A stretch of DNA of 64,000 nt from Rhizobium binae (GCF_017357225.1 NZ_CP071604.1:1367001-1431000); one strand, 5' to 3'; shown: positions 1 to 9,032, counted from the first letter of the stretch. The notes: generated by a model not told the origin, from the sequence alone. Program-made: numbers and translations.

Positions 1-201
1 TGGCGCCCCGCGCCGATGGCGCTTGCGCCGTCGCGGCCCTCCTGGCGCACCGTTCTGCCGGTCGCCGTGCTGACCGCCCTCACCATCGGCTTTGGCATCC
101 TGCCGGAACGGCTGCTGGCGCTGTCGCAAGCGGCCGCCGCCGGCCTTGTCGATCCCCGGGCCTATCTCCAGTCGGTCTTCCCGGAAGGAGCTCAGCGGTG
201 A
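1..201 (+). CDS. phaD: Cation/proton antiporter subunit D (PhaD/MrpD), C-terminal end
   Basis: Only the last 66 codons are in the window, open from base 1. They hold one hydrophobic helix (about VLPVAVLTALTIGFGIL) and a hydrophilic tail, as at the C-terminus of the large NuoN-like membrane subunit D of Mrp/Pha antiporters. These multi-subunit complexes exchange Na+ or K+ for H+ across the inner membrane and support pH and potassium homeostasis. The stop overlaps the next start by 4 bases (GTGA). Identity comes mainly from the following phaE, phaF and phaG genes. The 5' part lies outside the window. Confidence 0.8.
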   Translation, partial: WRPAPMALAPSRPSWRTVLPVAVLTALTIGFGILPERLLALSQAAAAGLVDPRAYLQSVFPEGAQR

Positions 202-671
202 TCGTCTTTCTCTTCAACCTGCTGCTCGCCATCGCCTGGGTCGCCGTTACCGGCAGCGCCTCGCTGCACAATCTCGTCTTCGGCTTCCTGCTGGCGGCCC
301 TGGCGCTGGCCGTCATCCGTGAACCCTTCGGCGGCGGGGGATATCTGCGCCGCACCCGCTTGCTGCTTTCGCTGATGGCCCTGTTCCTCAAGGAACTGTC
401 GCTGTCGGCCTGGAAGGTCACGCTCACCGTTCTCTCGCCGGATATGAAGCTGAAGCCCGGCATCTTCGCCTTTCCTCTGACGGTGACGAGCGATTTCGAA
501 ATCACCCTGCTTGCAAATCTCATCACCCTGACACCCGGCACGCTTTCCGTCGATGTCTCGTTGGATCGCCGCACGCTCTATGTCCACGCGCTCGATTGCT
601 CCGATCCCGAGGCGACAAGTCGCGGCATTGCCAACGGTTTCGAACGCAAGATCATGGAGGCCTTCCGGTGA
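198..671 (+). CDS. phaE: Cation/proton antiporter subunit E (PhaE/MrpE)
   Basis: This 157-residue protein has N-terminal hydrophobic helices (residues 1-40) and a longer cytoplasmic C-terminal part, the layout of MrpE/MnhE. The family motif region around [11 protein letters not shown] (about residues 113-123) and the HALD stretch near the end are typical of subunit E. It starts with GTG overlapping the phaD stop and ends in a GTGA overlap with phaF, so it is translationally coupled within the operon. It is a small inner-membrane subunit needed for assembly of the antiporter. Confidence 0.9.
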   Translation: MIVFLFNLLLAIAWVAVTGSASLHNLVFGFLLAALALAVIREPFGGGGYLRRTRLLLSLMALFLKELSLSAWKVTLTVLSPDMKLKPGIFAFPLTVTSDFEITLLANLITLTPGTLSVDVSLDRRTLYVHALDCSDPEATSRGIANGFERKIMEAFR

Positions 672-1021
672 TCACGCCTGCCGCCATCGTCGCCGTCGCA
701 TCCTCGGCCGCCCTCGTCATCCTCGGCCTGGCGCTGCTTTTGACCGTCTGGCGGGTCGTTGCCGGCCCAACATTGCCGGATCGCATCCTCGCCCTCGACA
801 TGCTGACCGGCATCGCCATCGGCTTCATCGCCGTCATCGCAATCAAGACAGGGTTTTCCCTCTACATCGATATCGCCATCTCGCTCGGCCTCGTCGGCTT
901 CCTGGCAACCGTCGCCTTCGCCCGCTTCGTGCTGTCGCGTGGCAATGACAAATCGCCGCCATCGGCGTCCGCGACAAAGAGCGGCGCAAAGAGGCGCCCA
1001 GTTGGGAGGAAGGGAGGATGA
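668..1021 (+). CDS. phaF: Cation/proton antiporter subunit F (PhaF/MrpF)
   Basis: The GTG at 668 overlaps the phaE stop by 4 bases and is preferred over an upstream in-frame start at 596 that lies inside phaE. The 117-residue product has three hydrophobic helices and the subunit F signature [16 protein letters not shown] (about residues 32-47). The C-terminal tail, after about residue 92, is basic and Ser/Pro-rich and longer than in many homologues. It is a small membrane subunit of the same antiporter complex. The 3' end overlaps phaG by 4 bases (ATGA). Confidence 0.9.
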   Translation: MITPAAIVAVASSAALVILGLALLLTVWRVVAGPTLPDRILALDMLTGIAIGFIAVIAIKTGFSLYIDIAISLGLVGFLATVAFARFVLSRGNDKSPPSASATKSGAKRRPVGRKGG

Positions 1022-1350
1022 TGGCTTATCTCGTCGCAGCCGTCACCGCGGTGCTGCTTATTGCCGGTGCGTTCTTTGCCCTCGCGGCGGCCACCGGCCT
1101 GGTCCGGCTGCCCGATCTCTATACGCGCATGCACTCGGCCTCGAAGGCCGGCACCGTCGGCTCCGGCCTGCTGCTCTTTGCCGCCGGGCTCTATTCGCAG
1201 GACCCAGCGGTTATCGCCCGCGCCCTTGCCGGTTTCGTCTTCTTCCTGTTGACGGCGCCGGTTTCCGCCCATTTGCTGGCGAGGGCGGCACATCATTCGG
1301 GACACGATCTCGGTGCGATCTCGGTCCGCGATGATATGCGCAAACGCTGA
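1018..1350 (+). CDS. phaG: Cation/proton antiporter subunit G (PhaG/MrpG)
   Basis: This 110-residue protein has three membrane helices and the subunit G hallmark [20 protein letters not shown] (about residues 27-46), which defines the MnhG/PhaG family. The start overlaps the phaF stop and follows a GGAAGGGAGG ribosome-binding site. It is the last gene of the operon, and no obvious hairpin terminator follows it. Together with PhaD, E and F it forms the small-subunit part of a Na+ or K+/H+ antiporter. In Sinorhizobium meliloti the equivalent pha1 locus is linked to potassium and pH adaptation during infection. Confidence 0.92.
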   Translation: MMAYLVAAVTAVLLIAGAFFALAAATGLVRLPDLYTRMHSASKAGTVGSGLLLFAAGLYSQDPAVIARALAGFVFFLLTAPVSAHLLARAAHHSGHDLGAISVRDDMRKR

Positions 1351-1789
1351 GGGGTGCTATTGCGGCCTTAACCTGTTTTACGTCTGACTTATGCACAGGA
1401 ACCTGTGAGTAAAGCTTGGCCTAAAGTCCTATAATTCTTCGTCGGCCATTTTTTCTCAAGAAAAACGACAAATAATAATTGGCCTTTCGGTCAAACGATG
1501 GTATTTGAAAATGCAAGTAGAATTCTGATTGCGAGTTACAATCGTACTGCTTCCAAGTCCCTCAGTTTTGATTTTTCAATGTCTAAACTGGGGCCATCGC
1601 CTGGAGCACGACGTAGTGGTTTTCGGTCAGGCAGTATAAGAACAGGTCTCGAACTTCGGAATCTAGGGGTGGATTTCACGTTTTTCGAAACAGAAGATTG
1701 CTTCCTGTGCTTTTGCTGTTCGCTTCTACGAGGCGGGTCTTTGGCGTGACAGTCAAAGATCGTTTGAGCATGCTAACAGGAGAAAAAAT
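1351..1789 (+). promoter_or_regulatory. Long AT-rich leader upstream of rosR
   Basis: The 439 bases between phaG and rosR are clearly richer in A and T than their surroundings and contain no convincing gene. A perfect palindrome TTTTTCT-CA-AGAAAAA lies at 1450-1465. A ribosome-binding site AGGAG precedes the rosR ATG by 8 bases. In Rhizobium, rosR/mucR genes are known to have long, complex, autoregulated upstream regions, so the space probably holds the promoter and RosR-binding sites. The exact promoter cannot be placed by eye. Confidence 0.5.
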
Positions 1790-2221
1790 ATGACGGATAT
1801 GGCGACCGGCAATGGGCCGGAGCTGCTTGTGGAACTGACGGCCGACATCGTCGCGGCTTATGTCAGCAACCATGTTGTCCCGGTCAGCGACCTGGCAAAT
1901 CTGATTTCCGACGTGCATTCGGCACTGAGCAACACATCCGTACCGCAGCCCGCTGCGGCCGTTGTCGAAAAGCAGAAGCCTGCAGTCTCTGTCCGCAAGT
2001 CCGTTCAGGACGAGCAGATTACGTGTTTGGAATGCGGCGGCAACTTCAAGTCCTTGAAGCGTCACCTGATGACGCATCACTCTCTCTCGCCGGAAGAATA
2101 CCGCGAGAAGTGGGACCTGCCGACCGACTACCCGATGGTAGCGCCCGCCTATGCCGAAGCGCGTTCGCGCCTGGCCAAGGAGATGGGCCTGGGTCAGCGC
2201 CGCAAGCGCGGCCGCGGCTGA
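1790..2221 (+). CDS. rosR: Ros/MucR-family zinc-finger transcriptional regulator
   Basis: This 143-residue protein has the prokaryotic zinc-finger arrangement of the Ros/MucR family: C79-x2-C82-x9-H92-x3-H96, with a further H97, inside [19 protein letters not shown]. The family-typical helix and [16 protein letters not shown] segment follow. The N-terminal half (residues 1-60) matches the oligomerisation region of MucR-type H-NS-like proteins. RosR/MucR proteins bind AT-rich DNA and control exopolysaccharide synthesis, motility and nodulation competitiveness in rhizobia. The gene is monocistronic, with a long leader before it and a strong terminator after it. Confidence 0.93.
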   Translation: MTDMATGNGPELLVELTADIVAAYVSNHVVPVSDLANLISDVHSALSNTSVPQPAAAVVEKQKPAVSVRKSVQDEQITCLECGGNFKSLKRHLMTHHSLSPEEYREKWDLPTDYPMVAPAYAEARSRLAKEMGLGQRRKRGRG

Positions 2222-2245
2222 GCTTTTTCGAAAGCAGTCAACGAC

Positions 2246-2272
2246 AAAAGCCGGGTCTTGTGCCCGGCTTTT
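2246..2272 (+). terminator. Rho-independent terminator of rosR
   Basis: A perfect 10-bp stem (AAAAGCCGGG / CCCGGCTTTT) with a 7-base loop lies 25 bases after the rosR stop. The descending arm ends in TTTT. The A and T tails on both sides would let it act in both directions. Confidence 0.9.
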
Positions 2273-2365
2273 CTGTCTGTATTTCCAATGTGATTCCAAA
2301 TCTGCGAGCCGCTTTCGGGCGACATTCTGTGCCGACTCGTTAATTGACACCGGGAGTCAGACTTT

Positions 2366-2582
2366 AGAGCCTTTCCGGGTTAGATTGAAGCATTCTGCCG
2401 GAGCAGGTTTTCGTCAGGGCAAAGGCGATTGGCGAAGGGCATACCCCAAGGTACGTCCGAGCCAATCGCCTTTGATCCTGGCGGAAAGATGCCCGGCCCT
2501 TCGGGTTGGCTGAAACGGGCCGGTCGACCATCCGACTCCGCTTGAGCCAACAGAATGATTCAATCTAGCCCGGAAAGGCTCT
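2366..2582. repeat. MITE-like palindromic repeat, copy 1
   Basis: A 217-bp element bounded by terminal inverted repeats of 32 bases that match at 30 positions (5' end AGAGCCTTTCCGGGTTAGAT, 3' end ATCTAGCCCGGAAAGGCTCT). Inside is a second inverted repeat of about 12 bases (AAGGCGATTGGC / GCCAATCGCCTT). A longer copy lies at 17093-17432 in this window. No open frame of transposase type is present, so it is a non-autonomous mobile or RIME-like rhizobial repeat. Confidence 0.8.
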
Positions 2583-2781
2583 ACTCCGGGGAGGCCAGAC
2601 ATTATCCTGTTCCAGGCGGGAAAAATAATGTGTCAGACTATTTTGCGCCTATCGCAAGTGGATTTGGCGAAGGCGGGATATCACGAGGCGCCGCATCTTA
2701 TGCTTCCGAGGCGAGGCGTAGAATGTATTCCTATACTATAAGCGAGTGTTAATATACTCGACGCATTCGGGCCGAATCGAA

Positions 2782-3210
2782 TCACGTTCGGGCCGCGGCG
2801 CGGACTTTCGCCTCTTCCCGGATTCTCTTCACCATCGAGCGCAGCCCGTTCGAACGCTGCGACGACAGGTTCTCCACCAGACCGATCTTCGAGAAGATTT
2901 CGAAGGCATCGAGCGCGGCGATCTCGGATGCCGGCTTGCCGGAATAGGTGGCAAGCACGATGGCGACGAGGCCGCGCACGATGTGGGCATCGGAATCGCC
3001 TTCGAAGATCATGATTGGGTTGTCCGGATCACCCGACGTGTGCGTTACCAGCCACACCTGGCTGGCGCAGCCCATCACCTTGTTCTCGGAGGTGCGCTTT
3101 TCCTCGGCCAGTTCGGGCAGCGCCTTGCCGAGTTCGATGACATAGCGGTAGCGGTCTTCCCAATCGTCCAGGAAGGTAAAGTCGTCGATGATCTGGTCGA
3201 GGGATGCCAT
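2782..3210 (-). CDS. sufE: SufE family cysteine desulfuration protein
   Basis: This 142-residue protein matches SufE over its full length. The sulfur-acceptor cysteine is C48 in NKVMGCASQVWL, and the C-terminal FEIFSKIGLVENLSSQRSNG helix region is conserved. SufE takes persulfide sulfur from the SufS desulfurase and passes it to the SufBCD scaffold for Fe-S cluster assembly in the cytosol. The ATG at 3210 (MASLDQIIDD) is chosen over an upstream in-frame ATG because it fits the family N-terminus. It stands alone here, away from any suf operon, which is common for sufE in rhizobia. Confidence 0.93.
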   Translation of the reverse strand: MASLDQIIDDFTFLDDWEDRYRYVIELGKALPELAEEKRTSENKVMGCASQVWLVTHTSGDPDNPIMIFEGDSDAHIVRGLVAIVLATYSGKPASEIAALDAFEIFSKIGLVENLSSQRSNGLRSMVKRIREEAKVRAAART

Positions 3211-3413
3211 AAAAAGCCTTTCACCATTGGCATGGCCGGCGAAACTGCACGGCAAATTCGCCTCCGGACATGCTCTAGAACTGCATATAGGTGAAAGACC
3301 GACGGATTTGAACCGCTAAAGCGCGTCGCAGCGTCTCGGATTTGCTCTTGCTTCAGCTTTTTGTTTGCGCATGCCGCGCAAGACCCGGCGGATCTTCACG
3401 GGTGATGCGGTCT

Positions 3414-3452
3414 TAAAAGAAACGCCGTGAGGGATGGGCATCCTCACGGCGT
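3414..3452 (-). terminator. Rho-independent terminator on the minus strand
   Basis: An 11-bp perfect stem, ACGCCGTGAGG (3422-3432) and CCTCACGGCGT (3442-3452), has a 9-base loop. Read on the minus strand it is followed at once by TTTCTTTT. It lies about 170 bases downstream of the minus-strand gene ending at 3626 and probably stops that transcript before sufE. Confidence 0.8.
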
Positions 3453-3625
3453 AGCAAGATGCTGAATTAAACAGGGCAGGCACGTCAGGCATGGAGCATT
3501 TCCGCATCATGCGGACCACCGATGCAAGTTCAGGCAATTCCGGCTGCGAAGCTGTTTCTATCCGGAATTGCGTCAACAGAATAAAGAATTCGAAATGCGC
3601 TGCGGGCGGGCGCGCCGCAGTGTCG

Positions 3626-4120
3626 TCAGATCGCCGGTTTCGGCGTCGGCAGCGGGATCGCGCCGGTGACCACCGTCTCGGCGGCCGTTTCATCGTCGAC
3701 CGGCGGACGGTAGGGCATCGGCTGGTTGAGCGCAGCCTTTGCCTCGAGCACCTTCTCCTGGACGGAAGGAGCGGCGAGGGAGGGCATGGCGGGTGCCGTC
3801 CCTTTTGCCGTTTCGGCGGGTCTTGCGGTCGTTGCCTGCTCGTCGCTGAACTGGCTGTCGAGCAGTTCATAAGCGACGTGGGCGCCCTCGCGGGCCCGGT
3901 AGCCGAGCGCCGTCAGGGTCTCCGCGCCCTTGGCGCAGACCTCGGGCTTTTCCGAGCACATGCCGGTCAGATAGTCATAGGCGCCGCTCGCCGCAGCAAA
4001 GGCGTCCGAAAGCTGCAATTGGGGGCCGCTGGCGAGCTTGTCGGAACTCTCCGTGCTGAAGACGGAAAGAAGCACGAGCACAAGGCCAAACCAGAAGGAT
4101 CCTTTGATCAGAAACCACAT
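3626..4120 (-). CDS. DUF5330-like membrane-anchored protein
   Basis: A 164-residue protein that begins MWFLIKGSFWFGLVLVLL, a single N-terminal signal-anchor helix. A roughly 60-residue conserved-looking region with two cysteines follows (YLTGMCSEKPEVCAKGAE, about residues 49-66). The C-terminal half is Pro/Ala/Thr-rich and of low complexity. I recognise it as a rhizobial DUF5330-type protein of unknown function. The start at 4120 is chosen because the hydrophobic anchor begins there, although the frame stays open upstream to 4285. The two cysteines could form a periplasmic disulfide. Confidence 0.75.
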   Translation of the reverse strand: MWFLIKGSFWFGLVLVLLSVFSTESSDKLASGPQLQLSDAFAAASGAYDYLTGMCSEKPEVCAKGAETLTALGYRAREGAHVAYELLDSQFSDEQATTARPAETAKGTAPAMPSLAAPSVQEKVLEAKAALNQPMPYRPPVDDETAAETVVTGAIPLPTPKPAI

Positions 4121-4573
4121 TGTCGTTGCCCATCCTGTTTTCCCGTCCGGTTCTTTTCGCCGAATCAGGCCGGTTGTCCGGTGTGCTTTCACCCTATCGA
4201 CAAGTTGCGAATGCCGCTTTTCGAAACTCGCGCGCATTTGCGGCAAATTTAATTCAAATTGTAGCGAAGCGGATTTGAGCCGCATTTAAATCGAATGCCA
4301 GCGATTGCCGTTAAGCATCAGGGCAGCACCTCCTTGCAATTGCAGGGCTTTTGGCCACTCGCCTTGCCACAGGAGTTAACGCCATGCTGAAATATGAGGG
4401 AATTCCGTTGCTTACCGGCTATTAACCACAAAAGGCAAAGGGGCTCTCGGATGCCTCAAAACGGGAATTTCCACCCTTTCCGACTGTGAACAGCGCTTTT
4501 GCCTTATCCTTTCCTTAAGTCGCGGGGGCCTATTGTCCGGATCGACAGACAGCCTTTTTCGGGCGGGTATTGC
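4121..4573. promoter_or_regulatory. Divergent promoter region, with a possible 13-codon leader peptide
   Basis: This 453-base spacer separates the divergent DUF5330-like gene and the sensor kinase. At 4384-4425 on the plus strand an ATG reads for 13 codons (MLKYEGIPLLTGY, then TAA). It is preceded by CAGGAG at good spacing, so it may be a translated leader upstream of the kinase gene. No other gene or terminator is evident. Confidence 0.3.
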
Positions 4574-6115
4574 GTGCGAGTATTGAGTGACATTGGCGGC
4601 TGGGTGACGGCGCTCGTAGACCGGGCGGCGACAAGCTGGCTCTCCCGGACGGGCGGCGGCGAAGCCGTGCGCCAGCGCGAGCTTGCGATTCTGCGCCGCC
4701 TCGTCCTGCTGTCCTCGGCCGCTCTCGTCGCTGCGCCCGTCGGTCTTTCTGCGGTCACCAGCCCCGCCGTCGCCTTGCCGGCCGGTGTCGCCATGGTGTG
4801 CGCCGCCTTCCTCTTTTCCGCCGTCGGCAGCATTGCGCTGGCCCGCCAGGGCTCGTCGGCCGGCATCGCCACCCAGTCGGCCGAGGACTTCTTCCTGAGC
4901 GTCACGCCCGGCCTCGTCTTGTTCTTCGATCCGCACGGCAGCGTCGCCACTATTGGCGGCCGTGACCGCCGCGATTTCCTCGCCTGGATGCGCGATCCGA
5001 AGGGCAGGGGCTTCCTGGAGCAGGTGCATGTCTCCGATCGCATCCTGTTCCTGCAGGCGCTTGATGGGCTGCGCCGCGGTGAGGATGCCGCAAGCGTCGA
5101 TCTGCGCCTCGATCGGCCTTCGGTTTCGCGCGATCAGCGTCAGTTCGCTTATCTCAGAATGGATATGACTGCCCGGCGCGATGCCGATGGCGAACTCGCC
5201 GCCGTCATCGCCCAGCTGCGCGACGTCTCCGTCGAGCAGCAACTGCGGGCCGAAGCGCAAAGCCGCGCGGCCGACGCCGAATCGGCAAACGATGCCAAAT
5301 CGCGGTTCCTCGCCGCCGTCAGCCATGAGCTGCGCACGCCGCTCAACGCCATTCTCGGTTTTTCCGACATTCTGATCGGCGAATATTTCGGCAAGTTCGA
5401 AAACGACCGCCAGCGTGAATATGTCGGCCTCGTCCGCGAATCCGGCGCGCACCTGCTTTCCGTCGTCAACACCATGCTCGACATGAGCAAGATCGAAGCC
5501 GGACGCTACGAGCTGATCCTCGAAGCTTTCGATATATCGGCCTCCGTCAGATCCTGCGAATCGATGCTGGCCTTGCAGGCCAAGACCAAGGGCGTCACCC
5601 TGACGAGCCGGATCCAGCGCGGCCTCGGCGAGATCGTCGCCGATCAGCGCGCCATCCAGCAGATCCTCATCAATCTCGTCGGCAATGCCGTGAAGTTCAC
5701 CGAGGCCGGCGGCGTCGTCTCCGTCGATGCGGCGGCCCGCGACGGCATCCTGAAGCTGACGGTCAGCGACACCGGCATCGGTATTGCCGCCGACAAGCTG
5801 GCATTGCTCGGCCAGCCCTTCGTCCAGATCCAGAACGACTACACCCGCCGCTTCGAAGGCACCGGCCTCGGCCTTTCACTGGTCAAGGGGCTGGTGGCGC
5901 TGCATGGCGGAAATTTTGCTATCGCCAGCCAGCCGGGTGAGGGTACGATCATCACCATCGAGATCGCGGTGGACGGTTCGGGCGTCAGGCGGGCAGACGA
6001 TGCCGGTCAGGGCGCGACCGTCGAGTTTCCGCCGCGGCTGAAAGACGTGGTCAAAACAGGGGTAGAATTGGAAGAGGGGCTTTTCGATGGCCGCGCGCAA
6101 GCGAAAATCGCCTAA
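4574..6115 (+). CDS. Sensor histidine kinase of the PleC/DivJ/PdhS type
   Basis: About 513 residues from a GTG at 4574, which follows GGGCGGGT; TTG starts at 4499 and 4583 are also possible. Two adjacent hydrophobic helices (about residues 42-60 and 66-85) anchor it. A PAS-like sensor region (about 100-220) follows, then a coiled linker. The H-box is SHELRTPLNAILGFSDIL (His near residue 252). The ATPase has N-box NLVGNAVKFTE, G1 DTGIGI and G2 GTGLGLSLV. The H-box resembles kinases acting on DivK, which suggests a cell-cycle or envelope role; that part is inference. It overlaps the next gene by 29 bases, implying co-expression. Confidence 0.85.
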   Translation: MRVLSDIGGWVTALVDRAATSWLSRTGGGEAVRQRELAILRRLVLLSSAALVAAPVGLSAVTSPAVALPAGVAMVCAAFLFSAVGSIALARQGSSAGIATQSAEDFFLSVTPGLVLFFDPHGSVATIGGRDRRDFLAWMRDPKGRGFLEQVHVSDRILFLQALDGLRRGEDAASVDLRLDRPSVSRDQRQFAYLRMDMTARRDADGELAAVIAQLRDVSVEQQLRAEAQSRAADAESANDAKSRFLAAVSHELRTPLNAILGFSDILIGEYFGKFENDRQREYVGLVRESGAHLLSVVNTMLDMSKIEAGRYELILEAFDISASVRSCESMLALQAKTKGVTLTSRIQRGLGEIVADQRAIQQILINLVGNAVKFTEAGGVVSVDAAARDGILKLTVSDTGIGIAADKLALLGQPFVQIQNDYTRRFEGTGLGLSLVKGLVALHGGNFAIASQPGEGTIITIEIAVDGSGVRRADDAGQGATVEFPPRLKDVVKTGVELEEGLFDGRAQAKIA

Positions 6116-7040
6116 GGGAAAAAAACGACGGCAGCAGCCGGGCCTTGTGGTGTCAGGTGCGGCCGCTCTCGGCGGCCTCGGCCTGCAGGGTGCATCTGCG
6201 CTGGGTGGTCTCGGCCTCCAGGGCGCGTCGGCGCTCGGCGGCGTCATCGGCCGCAATCCGTCGGTTGCCGGCGGCACGATCGCCTTCGTCGTCATCTTCT
6301 CTTTCGTTGCGGCCAATGCGCTCTGGTATCAGCCCGGCTTGCATCCGCATCCGATTTTCCGCACCCGCGACCCGCAGTCTTCCAACGTGCTCGGCGCTCG
6401 CCGCCCGGCTGACGAGCAGCAGGGCGAAGTCACCACCTTCCGGATCGAACGGCCGGAGGATGCCGCCATCACCAGCGCGACGCCGGCGCCGGTCGCACCG
6501 GCTCAGCAGCCGAGCGAACTCGTCATGGGCATCCAGCAGCAGCTGGTGCGTCGCGGCCTTTATAACGGTGTCCCTGACGGCATCATCGGCCCACGCACCA
6601 GCGCCGCCATCCTCTTCTTCCAGGAGACCGTCGGCATGGCCCAGACCGGCGAGGCGACGCCGGAAGTACTGGCCGCGCTGAAAACCGACGCTGCCGGGCC
6701 TTCGACCGTGCCGATGGAAAAGCCGCGTGAGGATGTGAGCTCGAAAGCGGCTGCGGAAGACCCGGTGGCCGCCGCGATCCGCAGCGCCGAAAAGACGGTC
6801 AAAACGGCGCCATCAGCGGTAAAGCAGCTTCCTTCAAGCGAGCTCACCACTGTCGACCTGGTGCTGAAGATCCAGAAGGGTCTGTCCAATATGGCCTATG
6901 CCAATGTCGGCGTCGACGGTGTTGCCGGCGAGCAGACACGGGCCGCCATCCGCCATTTCCAGAAGCACTACAACCTGCCCGAAAACGGTGAGCCGAACGA
7001 GGCGGTGCTGAAAAAACTCAAGGAAATCGGCGCGATCTGA
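6087..7040 (+). CDS. Membrane-anchored protein with two peptidoglycan-binding domains
   Basis: This 317-residue protein has a basic N-terminus ([15 protein letters not shown]). A Gly/Ala/Leu segment follows with two in-frame copies of [12 protein letters not shown] (about residues 30-52), then one transmembrane helix (about 62-80). The rest is outside the cytoplasm and has two PG_binding_1 modules: [20 protein letters not shown] with GPRTSAAI, and [20 protein letters not shown] with GEQTRAAI. It starts inside the kinase gene with a GAGGGG ribosome-binding site. It probably binds cell wall; no catalytic domain is visible. Coupling to a kinase suggests envelope sensing, which is inference. Confidence 0.85.
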   Translation: MAARKRKSPKGKKRRQQPGLVVSGAAALGGLGLQGASALGGLGLQGASALGGVIGRNPSVAGGTIAFVVIFSFVAANALWYQPGLHPHPIFRTRDPQSSNVLGARRPADEQQGEVTTFRIERPEDAAITSATPAPVAPAQQPSELVMGIQQQLVRRGLYNGVPDGIIGPRTSAAILFFQETVGMAQTGEATPEVLAALKTDAAGPSTVPMEKPREDVSSKAAAEDPVAAAIRSAEKTVKTAPSAVKQLPSSELTTVDLVLKIQKGLSNMAYANVGVDGVAGEQTRAAIRHFQKHYNLPENGEPNEAVLKKLKEIGAI

Positions 7041-7152
7041 GACGTATCGCGCAACCCGAGGCTACAACCTAAGTCTAAGACGCCGGCGCTGTTTGCAGCT
7101 TGTTAACCATGTTGTCCGAAGCTTTGCTAATAGAGGCGGGGGGACGTCGGTC

Positions 7153-8601
7153 ATGCATGCGCTGAAGGCGATAGACGATCTGGTCGGAGAACCGGCGGTC
7201 GAAGCGGAAGGTCCTGATCGTGAGGCGTTGCGCCACATCCTCCAGCGCCTTGCCGAGGAAGCCTCCACTCTTGGCATCGATCTCGTCGATATTGCCGGTG
7301 CCATTCAGGACATGGCGGCGATGTCGGCGCGCCATGCCTCCGCCTTCGATCATGTCACCCGCACCGCTCTTTCGATTGCCGAAACCAACCGCTCGGTCGC
7401 CCTGTCGCTGCGCGAGACCGACCGCACGGCGGCCGAAGCCCGCCAGATGCTGAAGGAATCGGCCGACCGCCTGTCCGGTTCCGTCGCCGAGATCGGTCAC
7501 ATGGTTCAGTCCTCCAACGTCATTGGTGAGGAGATCGCCGGCTTTTCGAAGTCGCTGGCCGATGTCGACAAGATCGCCGACGAAATCAGCACGATTGCCC
7601 GCCAGACCAACCTCCTGGCGCTGAACGCCGCGATCGAGGCAGCGCGCGCCGGCGATGCAGGCAAGGGTTTCGCCGTCGTCGCCGCCGAAGTGCGCGCCCT
7701 CTCGCTGCAAACCTCGAAGGCGACCGGCTCCATTCAGGACACGCTGGATGAATTGCGGGTGAAGATCGACCGTCTGTCGTTGGTCGGCGGCGATGCGCGC
7801 AACAGTGCCGCCGGCGTGCGCGACAAGTCGGAGGCAATGCGCGGCGCCTTCGAAAGCATGGAACATGTCATCACCCGTATTCTCGACAGTTCGACTGTCA
7901 TGGCCAACACCACCGAGGCTGTCGACCAGCAATGCGCCGGTTTCGTCGAAAAGCTCAGCGAGATGTCGGGCGAGGTCGCCGGGTCGAATGTCGCCCTGCA
8001 GCAGGCGGCAAAACGGGTCGATAGCGTCGTCGGTCTCTCCGAAACCCTGGTCCAGCTGACGGCGAGCGCCGGTGTGAAGACCGCCGACGGCCGCTGGATC
8101 GAGGAGGCGCAATCGGTGGCAAGGCAGATATCAGGCGCATTCGAACGGGCCGTCGCCGAGGGACAGATCGGCCTCGACGCCCTCTTCGACCGACGCTACC
8201 AACCGATACCGGGCACCGACCCGGCTCAGATGATGGCCGCCTTCACCGAGCTCACCGACCGGCTGCTGCCGCCGATCCAGGAACCGGTTCTTGCGCTGGA
8301 CGAGGGCGTCGCCTTCTGCGCGGCGATCGACGAAAACGGCTATCTGCCGACCCACAACCGGAAATTCTCGCAGCCGCAGCGGCCGGGCGATGCCGTTTGG
8401 AACACTGCCAATTGCCGCAATCGCCGCATCTTCGCCGATCGTGTCGGCCTGGCAGCCGGCCGCAGCACCGCGCCTTTCCTCGTCCAGACCTATCGGCGCG
8501 ACATGGGCGGCGGCAATTTCGTGATGATGAAGGATATTTCCGCGCCGATCACCGTGAGGGGCCGCCACTGGGGCGGATTGCGGTTGGCGGTCAAGGTCTG
8601 A
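7153..8601 (+). CDS. Methyl-accepting chemotaxis protein, soluble type
   Basis: 482 residues with no transmembrane helix. The signalling domain carries the conserved hairpin tip [20 protein letters not shown] (about residues 153-172), the CheW/CheA contact site. The C-terminal 150 residues form a module with [12 protein letters not shown] and a Met-Gly-rich loop before [10 protein letters not shown], seen in many rhizobial and magnetospirillar receptors and probably a small ligand or redox-sensing fold. The ATG at 7153 after GAGGCGGGG is preferred to a TTG at 7093. The protein would sense a cytoplasmic signal and control CheA; no che genes are nearby. Confidence 0.9.
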   Translation: MHALKAIDDLVGEPAVEAEGPDREALRHILQRLAEEASTLGIDLVDIAGAIQDMAAMSARHASAFDHVTRTALSIAETNRSVALSLRETDRTAAEARQMLKESADRLSGSVAEIGHMVQSSNVIGEEIAGFSKSLADVDKIADEISTIARQTNLLALNAAIEAARAGDAGKGFAVVAAEVRALSLQTSKATGSIQDTLDELRVKIDRLSLVGGDARNSAAGVRDKSEAMRGAFESMEHVITRILDSSTVMANTTEAVDQQCAGFVEKLSEMSGEVAGSNVALQQAAKRVDSVVGLSETLVQLTASAGVKTADGRWIEEAQSVARQISGAFERAVAEGQIGLDALFDRRYQPIPGTDPAQMMAAFTELTDRLLPPIQEPVLALDEGVAFCAAIDENGYLPTHNRKFSQPQRPGDAVWNTANCRNRRIFADRVGLAAGRSTAPFLVQTYRRDMGGGNFVMMKDISAPITVRGRHWGGLRLAVKV

Positions 8602-8667
8602 CGCATCGTCATCGTCATCATTTGACTGCGGATTGCCGATACCGGCGCGCCGGTCTATACCGCGCCG

Positions 8668-9012
8668 ATGAGATTACGCGCCGACATCTTCGTTTCATCC
8701 CTGCTGCGCCGCGTCTTCGCCAGCGGCGATTTCGCCGCCGTGGAGAAGAAGGGGGCCGAGGAGGCCGGTGCGATCTTCATTCGCCAGCACTTCCGCGACG
8801 GCCTGGAGACGCTTTACGCACCGGCGCCGCAGACCGCCTTCGCCGAAGACGAGATCCGCGATCGCCTCTTCGAAATCCGTCTTGCGCGCAGCGAGCCGGA
8901 AGCGGTGCGGGCGATGCTGGAGCGCGAACGTCGCTTCGATCCCGATCTGTGGATCGTCGAGCTGGAGGCGGAGGAATTGGGCGACATGATCCCGCTCGCA
9001 CGGGATGGCTGA
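8668..9012 (+). CDS. DUF1491 family protein
   Basis: A 114-residue protein that matches the DUF1491 family: an N-terminal RLRADIFVSSLLRR, the GAIFIRQ strand, then a charged C-terminus with RRFDPDLWIVELE. These proteins are confined to Alphaproteobacteria and have no known function. It has no signal peptide or cysteine. It lies 67 bases after the chemotaxis receptor, in the same direction, and converges on the DUF2336 gene. Confidence 0.85.
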   Translation: MRLRADIFVSSLLRRVFASGDFAAVEKKGAEEAGAIFIRQHFRDGLETLYAPAPQTAFAEDEIRDRLFEIRLARSEPEAVRAMLERERRFDPDLWIVELEAEELGDMIPLARDG

Positions 9013-9032
9013 GATCTGGGCCGCTTGTCAGC

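Noticed and set aside
1498..1749. 83-codon open frame in the rosR leader
   Set aside because: The composition is not protein-like, there is no ribosome-binding site, and the region fits a regulatory leader better.
3486..3520. Small hairpin TCCGCA-TCA-TGCGGA near 3500
   Set aside because: Only a 6-bp stem with no T-run and no gene it would serve; it may be part of a decayed rhizobial palindrome.
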